Shown: positions 38,399-46,780 of the stretch, one piece after another
How the letters are laid out: every line of letters begins with the position of its first letter
Position numbering within the stretch: the first letter of the stretch is position 1
DNA from: an uncultured Bacteroidales bacterium
GTDB taxonomy: Bacteria; Bacteroidota; Bacteroidia; Bacteroidales; Paludibacteraceae
Direction: 5' to 3'
Length of the DNA stretch: 64,000 nucleotides
Assembly (NCBI GenBank): GCA_903912795.1
Contig: CAIWIS010000237.1
Span: 17,386 to 81,385 of the forward strand
Made by a program: the position numbers and the translations under genes
Notes under the pieces: generated by a model
What the model was told of the DNA's origin: nothing
What the model saw: the letters and a program-made list of their open reading frames with translations, nothing else
Database searches by the model: none

Positions 38399-40128
38399 TG
38401 ACAGAATTAAATAAACTTAAAGAACTTGGTGAAGCTCCTTCTTTTTTAACAGAAGAAGGATTTAAAACTTTATCTAATGGTTATTTATTACCTAATGAAA
38501 CTCCTAAAAAAATGTATGAACGAGTTTCTAATGCTGCAGCATCAAGTTTAAATAAACCTGAATTAGCTTCTAAATTTTTTGATATTATTTGGAAAAATTG
38601 GTTATGTTTAAGTACTCCAATTGCATCTAATTTAGGGACTAATAAAGGTTTACCAATTGCTTGTTATGCCTCTAGTGTTCCTGATAATACTATTGGAATT
38701 TTTAAAGGTTATACAGAAACGGCTATGTTATCAAAATATGGCGGTGGAATGGGTAAATTTTGGGGAAAAATTAGACCTAGAGGTGCTCCAATTTCTAAAG
38801 GCGGACAATCTGATGGTGTTGTTAGTTGGTTAAAAATTGAAGAAAATGTTATTCAAGCTGTTGCTCAAGGTGCAACACGTCGAGGCGCATCAGCTAATTA
38901 TTTACCAATTGAACATGACGATAGTGAAGAATTTATTGACATTAGAAGACAAACAGGCGACCCTAGTCGTCGATGTTTATCTAATTCATTTCATCATGGT
39001 GTAACAATTAAAGATAAATTTCTTCAAGAGGCACTAGACGGTAATGTAAAAAATAGAGAATTATTTAATAAATTATTAAAAACACGCCTTGAAATGGGTG
39101 AACCTTATATTGTATTTTTAGATAATGTAAACAGAGCTAATCCTGCTGCTTATAAAAATAACGGATTAGAAGTAGAAACATCAAATTTATGTTCAGAAAT
39201 TACATTATATACAGATGATAAACACACATTTGTATGTTGTTTATCTAGTATGAATTTAGCTAGATTTGACGAATGGAAAAATACAGATGCTGTAAATTTA
39301 TCTATTAAATTTTTAGATGCTGTTATGACAGAGTTTTTAAATAAAGCTAAAGATATTGAAGGATTTGAAAATTCCGTACGTTTTGCATCTAAATCTAGAG
39401 CGTTAGGTTTAGGCGGTCTTGGATGGCACTCTTTACTTCAAAAACGTATGATACCATTTGATTCATTTGATGCAATGCAATTAAACGCTGAAGTATTTAG
39501 AACTATTAAATATCAAGCCGAACAAGCAAGTAGAGAATTAGCTGAAGAATATGGTGAACCTGAATGGTGTAAAGGTACTGGCATGAGAAATAGTCATTTA
39601 ACTACTGTAGCTCCTACAGTATCTAATGCTTTAATTTCAGGAAATTTGTCTCAAGGTATCGAACCTTTAATATCTAATATGTTTTCACAAAAATCAGCTA
39701 AAGGCGTTTTTATACAAAAAAATCCTATGCTGCAACAACTTTTAATGGAAAAAGGTTTAGATACTTTTGAAACTTGGCAATTAATTAATGAAAATGGCGG
39801 ATCGGTTAGAAACGTAAAAGGTCTAAGTCCTGAAGAAAAAGAAGTTTTTTTGACAGCTAGAGAAATAAATCAATTTGCTATTGTTCGTCAAGCAGGACAA
39901 AGACAACGATTTATAGATCAATCGCAATCGGTTAATTTATTTTTTGCTGTGCCGAGCGATTTAAATGATAATGAATTGCGTAAAAAACTTGGTAAATATG
40001 TATTTGATGTTCACATGGAAGCTTGGCAATTAGGTGTAAAAAGTTTATATTACTGTCGAAGTGAATCGCCTTTAAAAGGTGACAGTATTTATAGAGAAGC
40101 TTCTGATTGTAAATCATGTGAGGCTTGA
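38398..40128 (+). CDS. nrdA: Ribonucleotide reductase class I, alpha subunit
   Basis: 576 residues, without the ATP-cone that begins many cellular enzymes. Active-site elements are complete: Cys in LPIACYASSVPDN, NLCSEI (catalytic Asn-Cys-Glu), FVCCLSSMNL, and the C-terminal CKSC pair that takes reducing equivalents. An ATG also exists at 38389, but GAGG lies only one base from it and 10 from the ATG at 38398, so the latter is preferred. Beta-before-alpha order is the reverse of E. coli. No thioredoxin or glutaredoxin gene is next to it. Confidence 0.92.
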   Translation: MTELNKLKELGEAPSFLTEEGFKTLSNGYLLPNETPKKMYERVSNAAASSLNKPELASKFFDIIWKNWLCLSTPIASNLGTNKGLPIACYASSVPDNTIGIFKGYTETAMLSKYGGGMGKFWGKIRPRGAPISKGGQSDGVVSWLKIEENVIQAVAQGATRRGASANYLPIEHDDSEEFIDIRRQTGDPSRRCLSNSFHHGVTIKDKFLQEALDGNVKNRELFNKLLKTRLEMGEPYIVFLDNVNRANPAAYKNNGLEVETSNLCSEITLYTDDKHTFVCCLSSMNLARFDEWKNTDAVNLSIKFLDAVMTEFLNKAKDIEGFENSVRFASKSRALGLGGLGWHSLLQKRMIPFDSFDAMQLNAEVFRTIKYQAEQASRELAEEYGEPEWCKGTGMRNSHLTTVAPTVSNALISGNLSQGIEPLISNMFSQKSAKGVFIQKNPMLQQLLMEKGLDTFETWQLINENGGSVRNVKGLSPEEKEVFLTAREINQFAIVRQAGQRQRFIDQSQSVNLFFAVPSDLNDNELRKKLGKYVFDVHMEAWQLGVKSLYYCRSESPLKGDSIYREASDCKSCEA

Positions 40129-40153
40129 CATTTAAATTAACATTCGGTATAAT
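40125..40153 (+). promoter_or_regulatory. Sigma-70 promoter at the end of nrdA
   Basis: TTGACA, 17 bases, TATAAT: near-perfect. The expected start (about 40160) is the first base of the small RNA described next. Confidence 0.8.
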
Positions 40154-40160
40154 ATATTTA

Positions 40161-40232
40161 AGAAAGTGGAGTATTGGATTTAAAGGTAATTGGTATTTTT
40201 AAATCATACGAGCCTTACTTCACTTTCTTTTT
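40161..40232 (+). ncRNA. Candidate 72-base small RNA
   Basis: The 5' end AGAAAGTGGAGTA pairs with TTACTTCACTTTCT at the 3' end (one G-U pair and an end offset), immediately followed by TTTTT, which makes the 3' arm a terminator. An inner stem GATTTAAA/TTTAAATC stacks inside. The consensus promoter places the start of transcription at the base of the stem, so the transcript would be one compact folded RNA. It has a 7-base end stem like a tRNA, but no T-arm or anticodon arm, so it is not a tRNA. It may also act as an attenuator for the genes after 40307. Confidence 0.55.
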
Positions 40233-40246
40233 AACGCCCCCAAAAG

Positions 40247-40286
40247 CCCCTAATCAGTTGTTTCCCTCCTTTTAGCTGGTTAGGGG
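40247..40286 (+). other. Hairpin before the 40307 gene
   Basis: CCCCTAATCAG pairs with CTGGTTAGGGG over 11 bases with one G-U pair and an 18-base loop. It lies between the small RNA and the ribosome site (AAGG) of the next gene. It may terminate, protect or regulate the read-through message. Confidence 0.5.
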
Positions 40287-40306
40287 TTACCTTTATAAGG
40301 ATTGTT

Positions 40307-40525
40307 ATGAAACAATATGATATAACTAAAGATTATATTATGAATAAAGAATTGTCTCATTTTGATAATTATAATAAATATGATATTATGGGTATTGAAT
40401 ACGATTTAAATTCATTATTAAATGATAATGAAATTCCTTATGATATTAAATTAAAAATAGCTGATAAATACGATGGTGTTATTAAATATATTAAAATTAA
40501 ATTACTTGAACGCGGAGAATTATAA
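40307..40525 (+). CDS. Small hypothetical protein
   Basis: 72 residues, helical, rich in Asp, Lys and Tyr (DYIMNKELSHFDNYNKYDIM). AAGG lies 8 bases upstream. Stop overlaps the next start (TAATG). Function unknown. Confidence 0.55.
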   Translation: MKQYDITKDYIMNKELSHFDNYNKYDIMGIEYDLNSLLNDNEIPYDIKLKIADKYDGVIKYIKIKLLERGEL

Positions 40526-41646
40526 TGTCAATTAAATTGAGTCACTCAAGTAAAAATACTTATTTACAATGTGGCGAAAAATATCGCCTTCATTATTTAG
40601 AAAAATATCGTCCAGTAACTTTAAGTTCAGCATTAGTATTTGGTAGCGCGATAGATAATTCATTAAACGTGATGCTTGAAAACAAAGACAATCCTGAAAT
40701 ATTAAAAATGACTATTGAAACATTTAATAGAAATTGGGAACAAGGAGAAAATAGTCTACGACAAGTTGTGGACATGCCATTAAATCCTGATATTAAATAT
40801 TCTAAATACGATCAAGATCCCGATCTTTTAGAAAAAAGCGATTGGGCAGAACTTTTTAAATATGATAAAAGTTTTTTTGAAACTAAAAGTGAAATTGAAA
40901 CTTTAATGAGTGAAGTTGATTGGGTTGATATTTCTGAAGAAAAAAGACGTATTTATAATTATTATAATTGGTTATGTTTAAAGAAAAAAGCTGAATTACT
41001 TTTAACTGCTTATTATAATGATATTTTGCCTAATTTTAAAACAATTATTGCTGTTCAAAAAAAAGTAGAATTAATAGATGAAGCTGGTAATAATTTAAAT
41101 GGAGTTATTGACTTTGTTGCAGAATTACAGGACGGTAGGATTGCAATAGTTGATAATAAAACGACTTCAACTGAATATGAAGAAGACGCTGTTGCGACAT
41201 CAGAACAATTAGCTACATATCAAGCTATTTTAAATATTTTTGCACACGACACGGACAATGATTGGAAACATGAAATTAAAGCATGTGCTTACGCTGTAAT
41301 GAGTAAAAAATTAATTAAAGATGTTAAAAAAGTATGTAAATCTTGCGGAAAAGAAAATACTAGCACTCATAAAACTTGTGATAATGTAGTTAATGGTAGC
41401 CGATGTAACGGAGAGTTTGAAAAAACAAAAAGCTTTAAAGTTAAAACTCAATTTATTCCAGGTACTATTAATGAAGAATTTGAACATGCTGTAATAGAAA
41501 ATGCTACAACGGTAAAATCATGTATTGAAATGGGATTATTTCCTAAAAACTATTCTAGTTGTGAAAATCAATTTGGTAGTCCATGCCCATTTATTCATTT
41601 ATGCCATGGAAAAAATCCTAAAGGTTTAGTTAAATTAGAAAAATAA
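40525..41646 (+). CDS. PD-(D/E)XK nuclease, RecB/Cas4-like
   Basis: 373 residues. It opens with the RecB-family start LSHSSKNTYLQCGEKYRLHY, has GSAIDNSLN, and the nuclease core GVIDFVAELQDGRIAIVDNK (Asp, Asp-x-Lys) near residues 190-210. Cysteines near residue 11 and at the C-terminus (CENQFGSPCPFIHLC) could hold an iron-sulphur cluster as in AddB and Cas4. An extra zinc-finger-like insert (CKSCGKEN, CDN, RCNG) lies near 270-300. With ERF two genes downstream it probably processes DNA ends for recombination. Confidence 0.85.
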   Translation: MSIKLSHSSKNTYLQCGEKYRLHYLEKYRPVTLSSALVFGSAIDNSLNVMLENKDNPEILKMTIETFNRNWEQGENSLRQVVDMPLNPDIKYSKYDQDPDLLEKSDWAELFKYDKSFFETKSEIETLMSEVDWVDISEEKRRIYNYYNWLCLKKKAELLLTAYYNDILPNFKTIIAVQKKVELIDEAGNNLNGVIDFVAELQDGRIAIVDNKTTSTEYEEDAVATSEQLATYQAILNIFAHDTDNDWKHEIKACAYAVMSKKLIKDVKKVCKSCGKENTSTHKTCDNVVNGSRCNGEFEKTKSFKVKTQFIPGTINEEFEHAVIENATTVKSCIEMGLFPKNYSSCENQFGSPCPFIHLCHGKNPKGLVKLEK

Positions 41647-41648
41647 TA

Positions 41649-41676
41649 TTGACTTTAATTAAAATTTTGTTATAAT
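41649..41676 (+). promoter_or_regulatory. Sigma-70 promoter
   Basis: TTGACT, 16 bases, TATAAT, followed by AAAGGA and the ATG at 41697. Confidence 0.7.
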
Positions 41677-41696
41677 ATCTTTAAAGGAAATTAAAT

Positions 41697-41984
41697 ATGT
41701 CTAAAAATCCCAAACAAGTAAAGCCGCAAGAATTAAAGCAAGATGCGCAGGACCTCAAGGATGAGGCTAATTCTATGGAAGATTATTCATATACTGACAC
41801 GACTTTTTGTCCGGTATGGAATGAAACTTTTAAAAGATATGATATGCTAACAATTAGAATTAATCGTAATAGCGAAAAATGTTTTGTTGACAAACGTGAA
41901 GCAACAAGATATGATACTAATTATAGAGCATTAGATGATTTGATTAAAAGAATTTCTGATTTTTTTATTAAAGGAGAAAAATAA
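41697..41984 (+). CDS. Small protein in recombination operon
   Basis: 95 residues with a charged N-terminal helix (QELKQDAQDLKDEANSMEDY) and a small alpha/beta C-terminal part. It precedes ERF with a one-base overlap, so an accessory role in recombination or single-strand binding is possible. No family recognised. Confidence 0.55.
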   Translation: MSKNPKQVKPQELKQDAQDLKDEANSMEDYSYTDTTFCPVWNETFKRYDMLTIRINRNSEKCFVDKREATRYDTNYRALDDLIKRISDFFIKGEK

Positions 41985-42601
41985 TGTCTGCATTAATTTA
42001 TAAAAAAATGTCTGAAGTTATGAAAGACATTGGTGCTATTGGTAAAAATCAAAAAAATACTGCACAAGGTTTTAAATTTCGAGGCATTGATGATATGGTT
42101 AATAGTTTATATCCAGCTTTAACTAAACATAGTGTATTTATGTCACCACGTTGTGTATCCGAAAAACATGAAGTTCGTACTGTTGTTAGAAGTAATGGTA
42201 AAGAAGGCGTTGATAAAACTGTTAGTCTCTCTATGGAATACGATTTTTTTGCAGAAGACGGGTCTAAAGTAACTATCGGTCCAATTCCAGCAGAAGGTCT
42301 GGATTCTGGAGATAAAGCTACTAATAAAGCTTTATCCGCAGCACTTAAATATGCACTTATTCAAACATTTAGTATTCCAACTGAAGACATGGCCGAAGCT
42401 GATCTAGAAAGTCCTGAACTTGGTAAAAATAAAGTTATTGATACTAAGGTCAATGCTGCAACATCTACTGTAGTAATAACTTCTACAGGACAAGATGCCC
42501 CAATACAATTACCAGCTAAAGCTAAAGTTGATTGGAACGCTCTTAAAAAAGCTAAAACTCAAAAACAAGAAGAATCTAAAAGTGAAGGAGATTTATACTA
42601 A
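41984..42601 (+). CDS. erf: ERF-family single-strand annealing protein
   Basis: 205 residues. The ERF signature spans the first 150: MSEVMKDIGAIGKNQKN, FKFRGIDDMVNSLYPALTKH, then GDKATNKALSAALKYAL and IPTEDMAEAD. ERF proteins anneal complementary single strands during phage recombination and genome circularisation. The C-terminal 50 residues are a polar linker with a basic end. It forms an operon with the upstream nuclease region. Confidence 0.88.
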   Translation: MSALIYKKMSEVMKDIGAIGKNQKNTAQGFKFRGIDDMVNSLYPALTKHSVFMSPRCVSEKHEVRTVVRSNGKEGVDKTVSLSMEYDFFAEDGSKVTIGPIPAEGLDSGDKATNKALSAALKYALIQTFSIPTEDMAEADLESPELGKNKVIDTKVNAATSTVVITSTGQDAPIQLPAKAKVDWNALKKAKTQKQEESKSEGDLY

Positions 42602-43044
42602 TGGAAGTACAAAATGTAGTAATTGAAGAAGAAGTAGTTCAAACCGAAGTAAGTCCTGAACAAAATGCTGAATCATTTCGTATGATGGCCGAAATGCGAA
42701 GAGATGCTTACGCTCAATTAGTATCAATTCATTTACAATCTTTAACTAGAATTATGATGGCAACTAATGGAGTTTCACAACTTGAAAAACGTCAAGCTAA
42801 TAAAGCATTGGTTGAAGCTGTCGATTTTGCTCTTAATTTTGGTATTAAAGATAATAATACTATTAGAGATAAAGGTACTGTATTAGCTAAAGAAACAAAT
42901 AATCTTGCTGGAATATTAGTTCAAGCTCTGGACAATAGAATGTTGTTACTTGCTGATAACATGAAACGACAAGAAGAAAAAGATGCTGCTGATGCTGCAA
43001 TGGTTGCTGCTGAAGTAGTTAATAAAGAAAAACAAGGAGAATAA
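42601..43044 (+). CDS. Helical hypothetical protein
   Basis: 147 residues, almost wholly helical, acidic N-terminus (VVIEEEVVQTEVSPEQNAES) and alanine/glutamate-rich C-terminus. Start overlaps the stop of ERF. No domain recognised; possibly an ERF or DNA-binding partner. Confidence 0.6.
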   Translation: MEVQNVVIEEEVVQTEVSPEQNAESFRMMAEMRRDAYAQLVSIHLQSLTRIMMATNGVSQLEKRQANKALVEAVDFALNFGIKDNNTIRDKGTVLAKETNNLAGILVQALDNRMLLLADNMKRQEEKDAADAAMVAAEVVNKEKQGE

Positions 43045-43045
43045 A

Positions 43046-43306
43046 ATGGCTGAAAAAACTGGATATAAACCACCACGCAATCATGTAGGTTATGTTACTA
43101 AATCTAAAGCTGGTAACATTGTTATTAAAGTTGAACAAGATATGGTACTTAAAAAAGGTGATACACTTATTCAACGTAAACCTAAAGATAATTTAGAATC
43201 TCTTCTTAAAGCTGGTATTATTGATGAAGAGAAATTTGAACAACGTGTAGAAAAAATTCCTGATTGGAAACTATACGAAGTTAGTAAAATTGAATCTAAA
43301 GAATAA
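43046..43306 (+). CDS. Small basic protein
   Basis: 86 residues, with GNIVIKVEQDMVLKKGDTLI in a beta-rich N-terminal half, then a helix. AAGGAG precedes. Perhaps nucleic-acid binding; function unknown. Last gene before a strong terminator. Confidence 0.55.
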   Translation: MAEKTGYKPPRNHVGYVTKSKAGNIVIKVEQDMVLKKGDTLIQRKPKDNLESLLKAGIIDEEKFEQRVEKIPDWKLYEVSKIESKE

Positions 43307-43339
43307 GACAAGAAGTCGCTCCAAGCAAGGAAGCTATTT

Positions 43340-43369
43340 AGCCCTGGTGCAATGCCAGGGCTTTTTTTA
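43340..43369 (+). terminator. Intrinsic terminator
   Basis: AGCCCTGG, loop TGCAATG, CCAGGGCT, then seven T. Ends the 41.7-43.3 kb recombination operon. Confidence 0.9.
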
Positions 43370-43378
43370 TTTAAAAAA

Positions 43379-43407
43379 TTGATTTTATAATTTCATTATG
43401 CTATATA
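43379..43407 (+). promoter_or_regulatory. Sigma-70-like promoter
   Basis: TTGATT, 17 bases, TATATA, placed right after the terminator and about 25 bases before the ribosome site of the 43429 gene. Confidence 0.5.
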
Positions 43408-43428
43408 TATATAATATAAGGATAAATT

Positions 43429-43641
43429 ATGAAAATTCCATTTGGTAAACATAAAGGTATGAACATAGAGGAAATTCTAGATAGTTACTTGATTTGGTTG
43501 GAAAGCATCGCAAAACAAGACTTAAAGCAATCTTGCTTGATAGAAATAGCTAAACGATTTAAGTTAAGAGTATTAGAAGAAACTGATAGTGAGCTAGATG
43601 ATCTAAATGGTTATGCTGGCCCTGAGTGGTGGAAGGATTGA
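43429..43641 (+). CDS. DUF3820-like small protein
   Basis: 70 residues starting MKIPFGKHKGMNIEEILDSY with IWLES, the FGKHKG...YLxWL pattern of the DUF3820 family common in phages and bacteria. Biochemical role unknown. It begins a run of small genes ahead of the primase-helicase. Confidence 0.7.
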   Translation: MKIPFGKHKGMNIEEILDSYLIWLESIAKQDLKQSCLIEIAKRFKLRVLEETDSELDDLNGYAGPEWWKD

Positions 43642-43643
43642 AA

Positions 43644-43883
43644 ATGATCTTAGCTAATTATGTTTATTTTGATAAAACTTCAAGTTTATATAGAAAAAGT
43701 AATCAATCTTTATTGATTAACCCTAATTATATTGTTACAATTGAACCAAGAGATAATTTAGGATTACCAAAAGAAGACGGTCTTGGTCAAATTTATATAG
43801 TTTGTACGGTAAATGATTATCATAGTACCAGTTTGCTAGTTTGTAGCGAAGATCTAGATGAAATGTATGGGGTGAAATTATGA
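43644..43883 (+). CDS. Small hypothetical protein
   Basis: 79 residues from the ATG at 43644, which has GGAAGG upstream; a GTG at 43626 is less likely. Beta-rich (YIVTIEPRDNLGLP, IYIVCTVNDYHSTSLLVC), suggesting a small barrel. Function unknown. Confidence 0.5.
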   Translation: MILANYVYFDKTSSLYRKSNQSLLINPNYIVTIEPRDNLGLPKEDGLGQIYIVCTVNDYHSTSLLVCSEDLDEMYGVKL

Positions 43884-44206
43884 AACGAAGTGAAATGCTA
43901 AAAATATTAGAAACAAGATTTAAAGAAATTGGCCTTAATATAACTCCATCGGTATTGGCCGAAAGTGTTATGAGGATGGTGGAAGATGCTGGTATGCAAC
44001 CCCCTAATATAACTTTAAATGAACTTTTGGCTAGTGAATTGACGTATATTGGACAAGAAAAGTATTATTATGCTTGTTGGGAACCTGAAACAAAGCTTAC
44101 TAATGAAGAATTTATACAAAAAACTAAAGTATTGGTTGATCAAGCTATAACTAATATTGGTAAATCATTGGAAATAGCATTGGAGACAGAAAATGAAACG
44201 AAGTGA
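43880..44206 (+). CDS. MKRSEM...GMxPP family protein
   Basis: 108 residues. MKRSEMLKILETRFK at the start, DAGMQPPNITL in the middle and CWEPETK afterwards place it with the proteins at 25491, 44193 and 57276. Start overlaps the upstream stop as ATGA. Function unknown. Confidence 0.6.
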   Translation: MKRSEMLKILETRFKEIGLNITPSVLAESVMRMVEDAGMQPPNITLNELLASELTYIGQEKYYYACWEPETKLTNEEFIQKTKVLVDQAITNIGKSLEIALETENETK

Positions 44207-44426
44207 GATGATTGATCACATTTATGAAGAAATAAAAGAGTTTTTAGAAAAAAGACAATATTCAAATGAAACTGATGAAAAGTATTGGAAAAGAAGATCT
44301 GCAGCCATATTAGACATGCTATTAGGGTTTGACATGCTACCACCAGCAAGGATGAGATATATCGAAACTGAAAACGGCAATACTTTGTGTTCTGAGGATT
44401 GCAGCTGGGAAGCAGAAAATGAATAA
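44193..44426 (+). CDS. MKRSEM...GMxPP family protein
   Basis: 77 residues: MKRSEMIDHIYEEIKEF, GFDMLPPARM and a tail CSWEAENE. It overlaps the end of its paralogue at 43880, which looks like a tandem duplication with divergence. Function unknown. Confidence 0.6.
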   Translation: MKRSEMIDHIYEEIKEFLEKRQYSNETDEKYWKRRSAAILDMLLGFDMLPPARMRYIETENGNTLCSEDCSWEAENE

Positions 44427-44431
44427 ACTTC

Positions 44432-44460
44432 TTGTAATTAGATGAGTTTTAACTTATTAT
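44432..44460 (+). promoter_or_regulatory. Sigma-70-like promoter of the primase-helicase gene
   Basis: TTGTAA, 17 bases, TATTAT, about 40 bases before the ATG at 44501. Confidence 0.5.
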
Positions 44461-44500
44461 TACTTAATAAACAATTAAAATTTTTAAATAGGAAAATAAT

Positions 44501-46516
44501 ATGTTTTATAGATGTTTTTCAACTGGTGTTCATAAACGTAAACTTATTCCATTTGATGCAGACTATTTAACTAAAGTCACTGAAACTATAGGACAAAATC
44601 CAGATAAAGATTATTATGAATCTATTTATCTTTATAATGATGAACATTTCAAAAGATTTCAGGAAAAAAACAGTTTGGCGGGCATTACTGATGTAAAGAC
44701 TGATAGACTTGTTTTTGATTTTGATAGTAAAAATGATGTAACTAAAGCGTTGAATGATGCCCAAACTCTAGTTGATAGACTTTTAGTTACTTATGAAATT
44801 ACTTTTGAAGCGGTTAGAATATTTTTTTCAGGATCTAAGGGGTTTCATGTTGAAATCCATTTAAATGAATCATTAAGCCGCCCTGAATTTGAAAGTATTG
44901 TAGAAAATGTCGCAGGGGATTTAGAAACATTTGATACAGCAATTAAAGATCAACAAAGATTATTTAGATTTCCTTTAACTAAAAACGATAAAACTAAAAG
45001 ATTTAAAATACCATTATCAATAGATCAATTATTTGATTTGTCTTTAGAAGACATACAAAAATTATCGCTCCACAACGATGAACCGTCTTTTTATGACATT
45101 TTAAGTTCATATATAACAATTGATTTACCTAAAGAATTTAAAACTATGAAAAAAGAATCTAAAAAAGAAAAAACTAAAACTGTTGAAACAATTTCTGAAC
45201 AAACTGATATACCAGACATGTCCAGAAAACCCAAACATTTAACTCCAGCTAAATATGTTATTCAAGAAGGTTATTTTGAAGAAGGTGAACGCAATGAAGC
45301 TTGTATGATTCTTGCTTCAACTTATCGCTATCTTGGATATAATAAAGAACATGCTTATAACATGTTAAAAGCAACATTAAGACTTCGCTCTCATAGATTA
45401 GGTATTCCTGAATATGATAAAGAAGAATTGTGGCGTACTATTGTTGAACCTGTTTTTAGTCCTTTATGGAAAGGTGGAGTTTATTCTGAAGAAGAAGGAC
45501 TTTTAGCCAAAACCATTAAGCGTTATAAATTAGATAAAATTTCAATTCAAGATGTTGGATTAGTATCATTAACTAGTGTTGCTGATTATTTTAAAGATTT
45601 TGCAATTAATATTGATAAAAATACAATTCGTCTTGGTATTAAAGAAATTGATGAAAAAGTTAGAGTAACAACTTCAATGTTAGTTTGTTTACTTGCAGCC
45701 CCTGGTGCCGGTAAAACTTCAATTAGTTTGGGTATCCTTAATACAATTTCTAATAATGATGAAAAAGCTATTTTCTTTTCTTTAGATATGGGTGTGCCGC
45801 AAGTTTATCAGCGTATTATTCAAAGACATACTGGCGAAAAAGCTGATAAAATTTTAGATAATTATAAGAATAATAACATTGTAAAAATTAACGAATACAA
45901 TGAAGCCCTTATGAGAGAATATAAAAATGTTAAATTTTGTTTTAGAAGTGGAATGACAACTGAACATATTAAAGAAAGTTTAATTTATGAACGTGATGTT
46001 ACAGGAACTTCACCAAAGCTTATTGTGATTGACTATTTAGAATGTATTCAAGGTCCATTTAGTGATAGTAATGCCAATAAAGCATTAATTGCTACACAAC
46101 TTAAAGATATTGCTAATGAATTTGGCGTTTGTGTATTTTTATTAGTTCAACCAGCTAAACAATCTGGAGACCCTTCACAAGAATTAACTAGTTATACTCA
46201 AATTAAAGGATCATCAGTTTTGGGTGAAGCTGCTTCAGTAGTATTTACTATGTACCGTCCTGGGTTTTCACCTAAAAGTCCTGAAGATGATAAGTATTTA
46301 ACTATAAATGTTGTTAAAAATCGAATGGGCGAATTAAGTTCTACGGATTTAGGATGGACAGGACTAACGGGTAACATTCATTCATTAAGCACAGAAGAAA
46401 AAAGAGATCTAAATAGTTTGAGGGCAGCAATTGCTGCAGCGACACAACAAGGAGATGCCGATGAATTGTATGCCCAAAAAACCTCTAGCAAAAAATATGG
46501 AGGAGATTTATATTAA
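44501..46516 (+). CDS. Primase-helicase fusion (AEP primase + DnaB-like helicase)
   Basis: 671 residues. Residues 1-210 look like an archaeo-eukaryotic-type primase: LVFDFDSK (metal Asp), IFFSGSKGFHVEIHL and RLFRFPLTKND. Residues 250-330 form a PriCT-like helical linker (EGERNEACMILASTYRYLG). Residues 380-640 are a RecA-like DnaB helicase: Walker A LLAAPGAGKTSI, IFFSLDM, Walker B LIVIDYLECIQ, LLVQPAK, then IKGSSVLGEAASVVF. It would unwind DNA and lay down primers at the fork for the split polymerase at 50.5-53.6 kb. Confidence 0.9.
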   Translation: MFYRCFSTGVHKRKLIPFDADYLTKVTETIGQNPDKDYYESIYLYNDEHFKRFQEKNSLAGITDVKTDRLVFDFDSKNDVTKALNDAQTLVDRLLVTYEITFEAVRIFFSGSKGFHVEIHLNESLSRPEFESIVENVAGDLETFDTAIKDQQRLFRFPLTKNDKTKRFKIPLSIDQLFDLSLEDIQKLSLHNDEPSFYDILSSYITIDLPKEFKTMKKESKKEKTKTVETISEQTDIPDMSRKPKHLTPAKYVIQEGYFEEGERNEACMILASTYRYLGYNKEHAYNMLKATLRLRSHRLGIPEYDKEELWRTIVEPVFSPLWKGGVYSEEEGLLAKTIKRYKLDKISIQDVGLVSLTSVADYFKDFAINIDKNTIRLGIKEIDEKVRVTTSMLVCLLAAPGAGKTSISLGILNTISNNDEKAIFFSLDMGVPQVYQRIIQRHTGEKADKILDNYKNNNIVKINEYNEALMREYKNVKFCFRSGMTTEHIKESLIYERDVTGTSPKLIVIDYLECIQGPFSDSNANKALIATQLKDIANEFGVCVFLLVQPAKQSGDPSQELTSYTQIKGSSVLGEAASVVFTMYRPGFSPKSPEDDKYLTINVVKNRMGELSSTDLGWTGLTGNIHSLSTEEKRDLNSLRAAIAAATQQGDADELYAQKTSSKKYGGDLY

Positions 46517-46653
46517 TGAAATATTTAATTAGCATATTTTTAATTGGATGTTCAACTAATTCTGTAAAAAATGATAATAAACGCTTGAAACCTAAAGGTA
46601 CTTGTGTTAGAATTATACCTAAAGGAAGAGAAGTTATAGTACCTTGCAATTAA
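46516..46653 (+). CDS. 45-residue lipoprotein
   Basis: MKYLISIFLIGCSTNSVKND and so on, ending REVIVPCN. The lipobox FLIGC-S at residues 8-13 is good, so it is probably an outer-membrane lipoprotein. AGGAG and a TAATG overlap support the start. Outer spanins and superinfection-exclusion lipoproteins have this form; nothing else distinguishes them. Confidence 0.6.
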   Translation: MKYLISIFLIGCSTNSVKNDNKRLKPKGTCVRIIPKGREVIVPCN

Positions 46654-46780
46654 AATTATAAAAATACAAGATTATATAAGTTATAGGAGGTTATTCACAT
46701 TATACGATAATTTTATTATGTAGGATAAATTGAATTATGAATTTAGCAAATTTTTTTAAATTAAAGGATATTAAATAATT

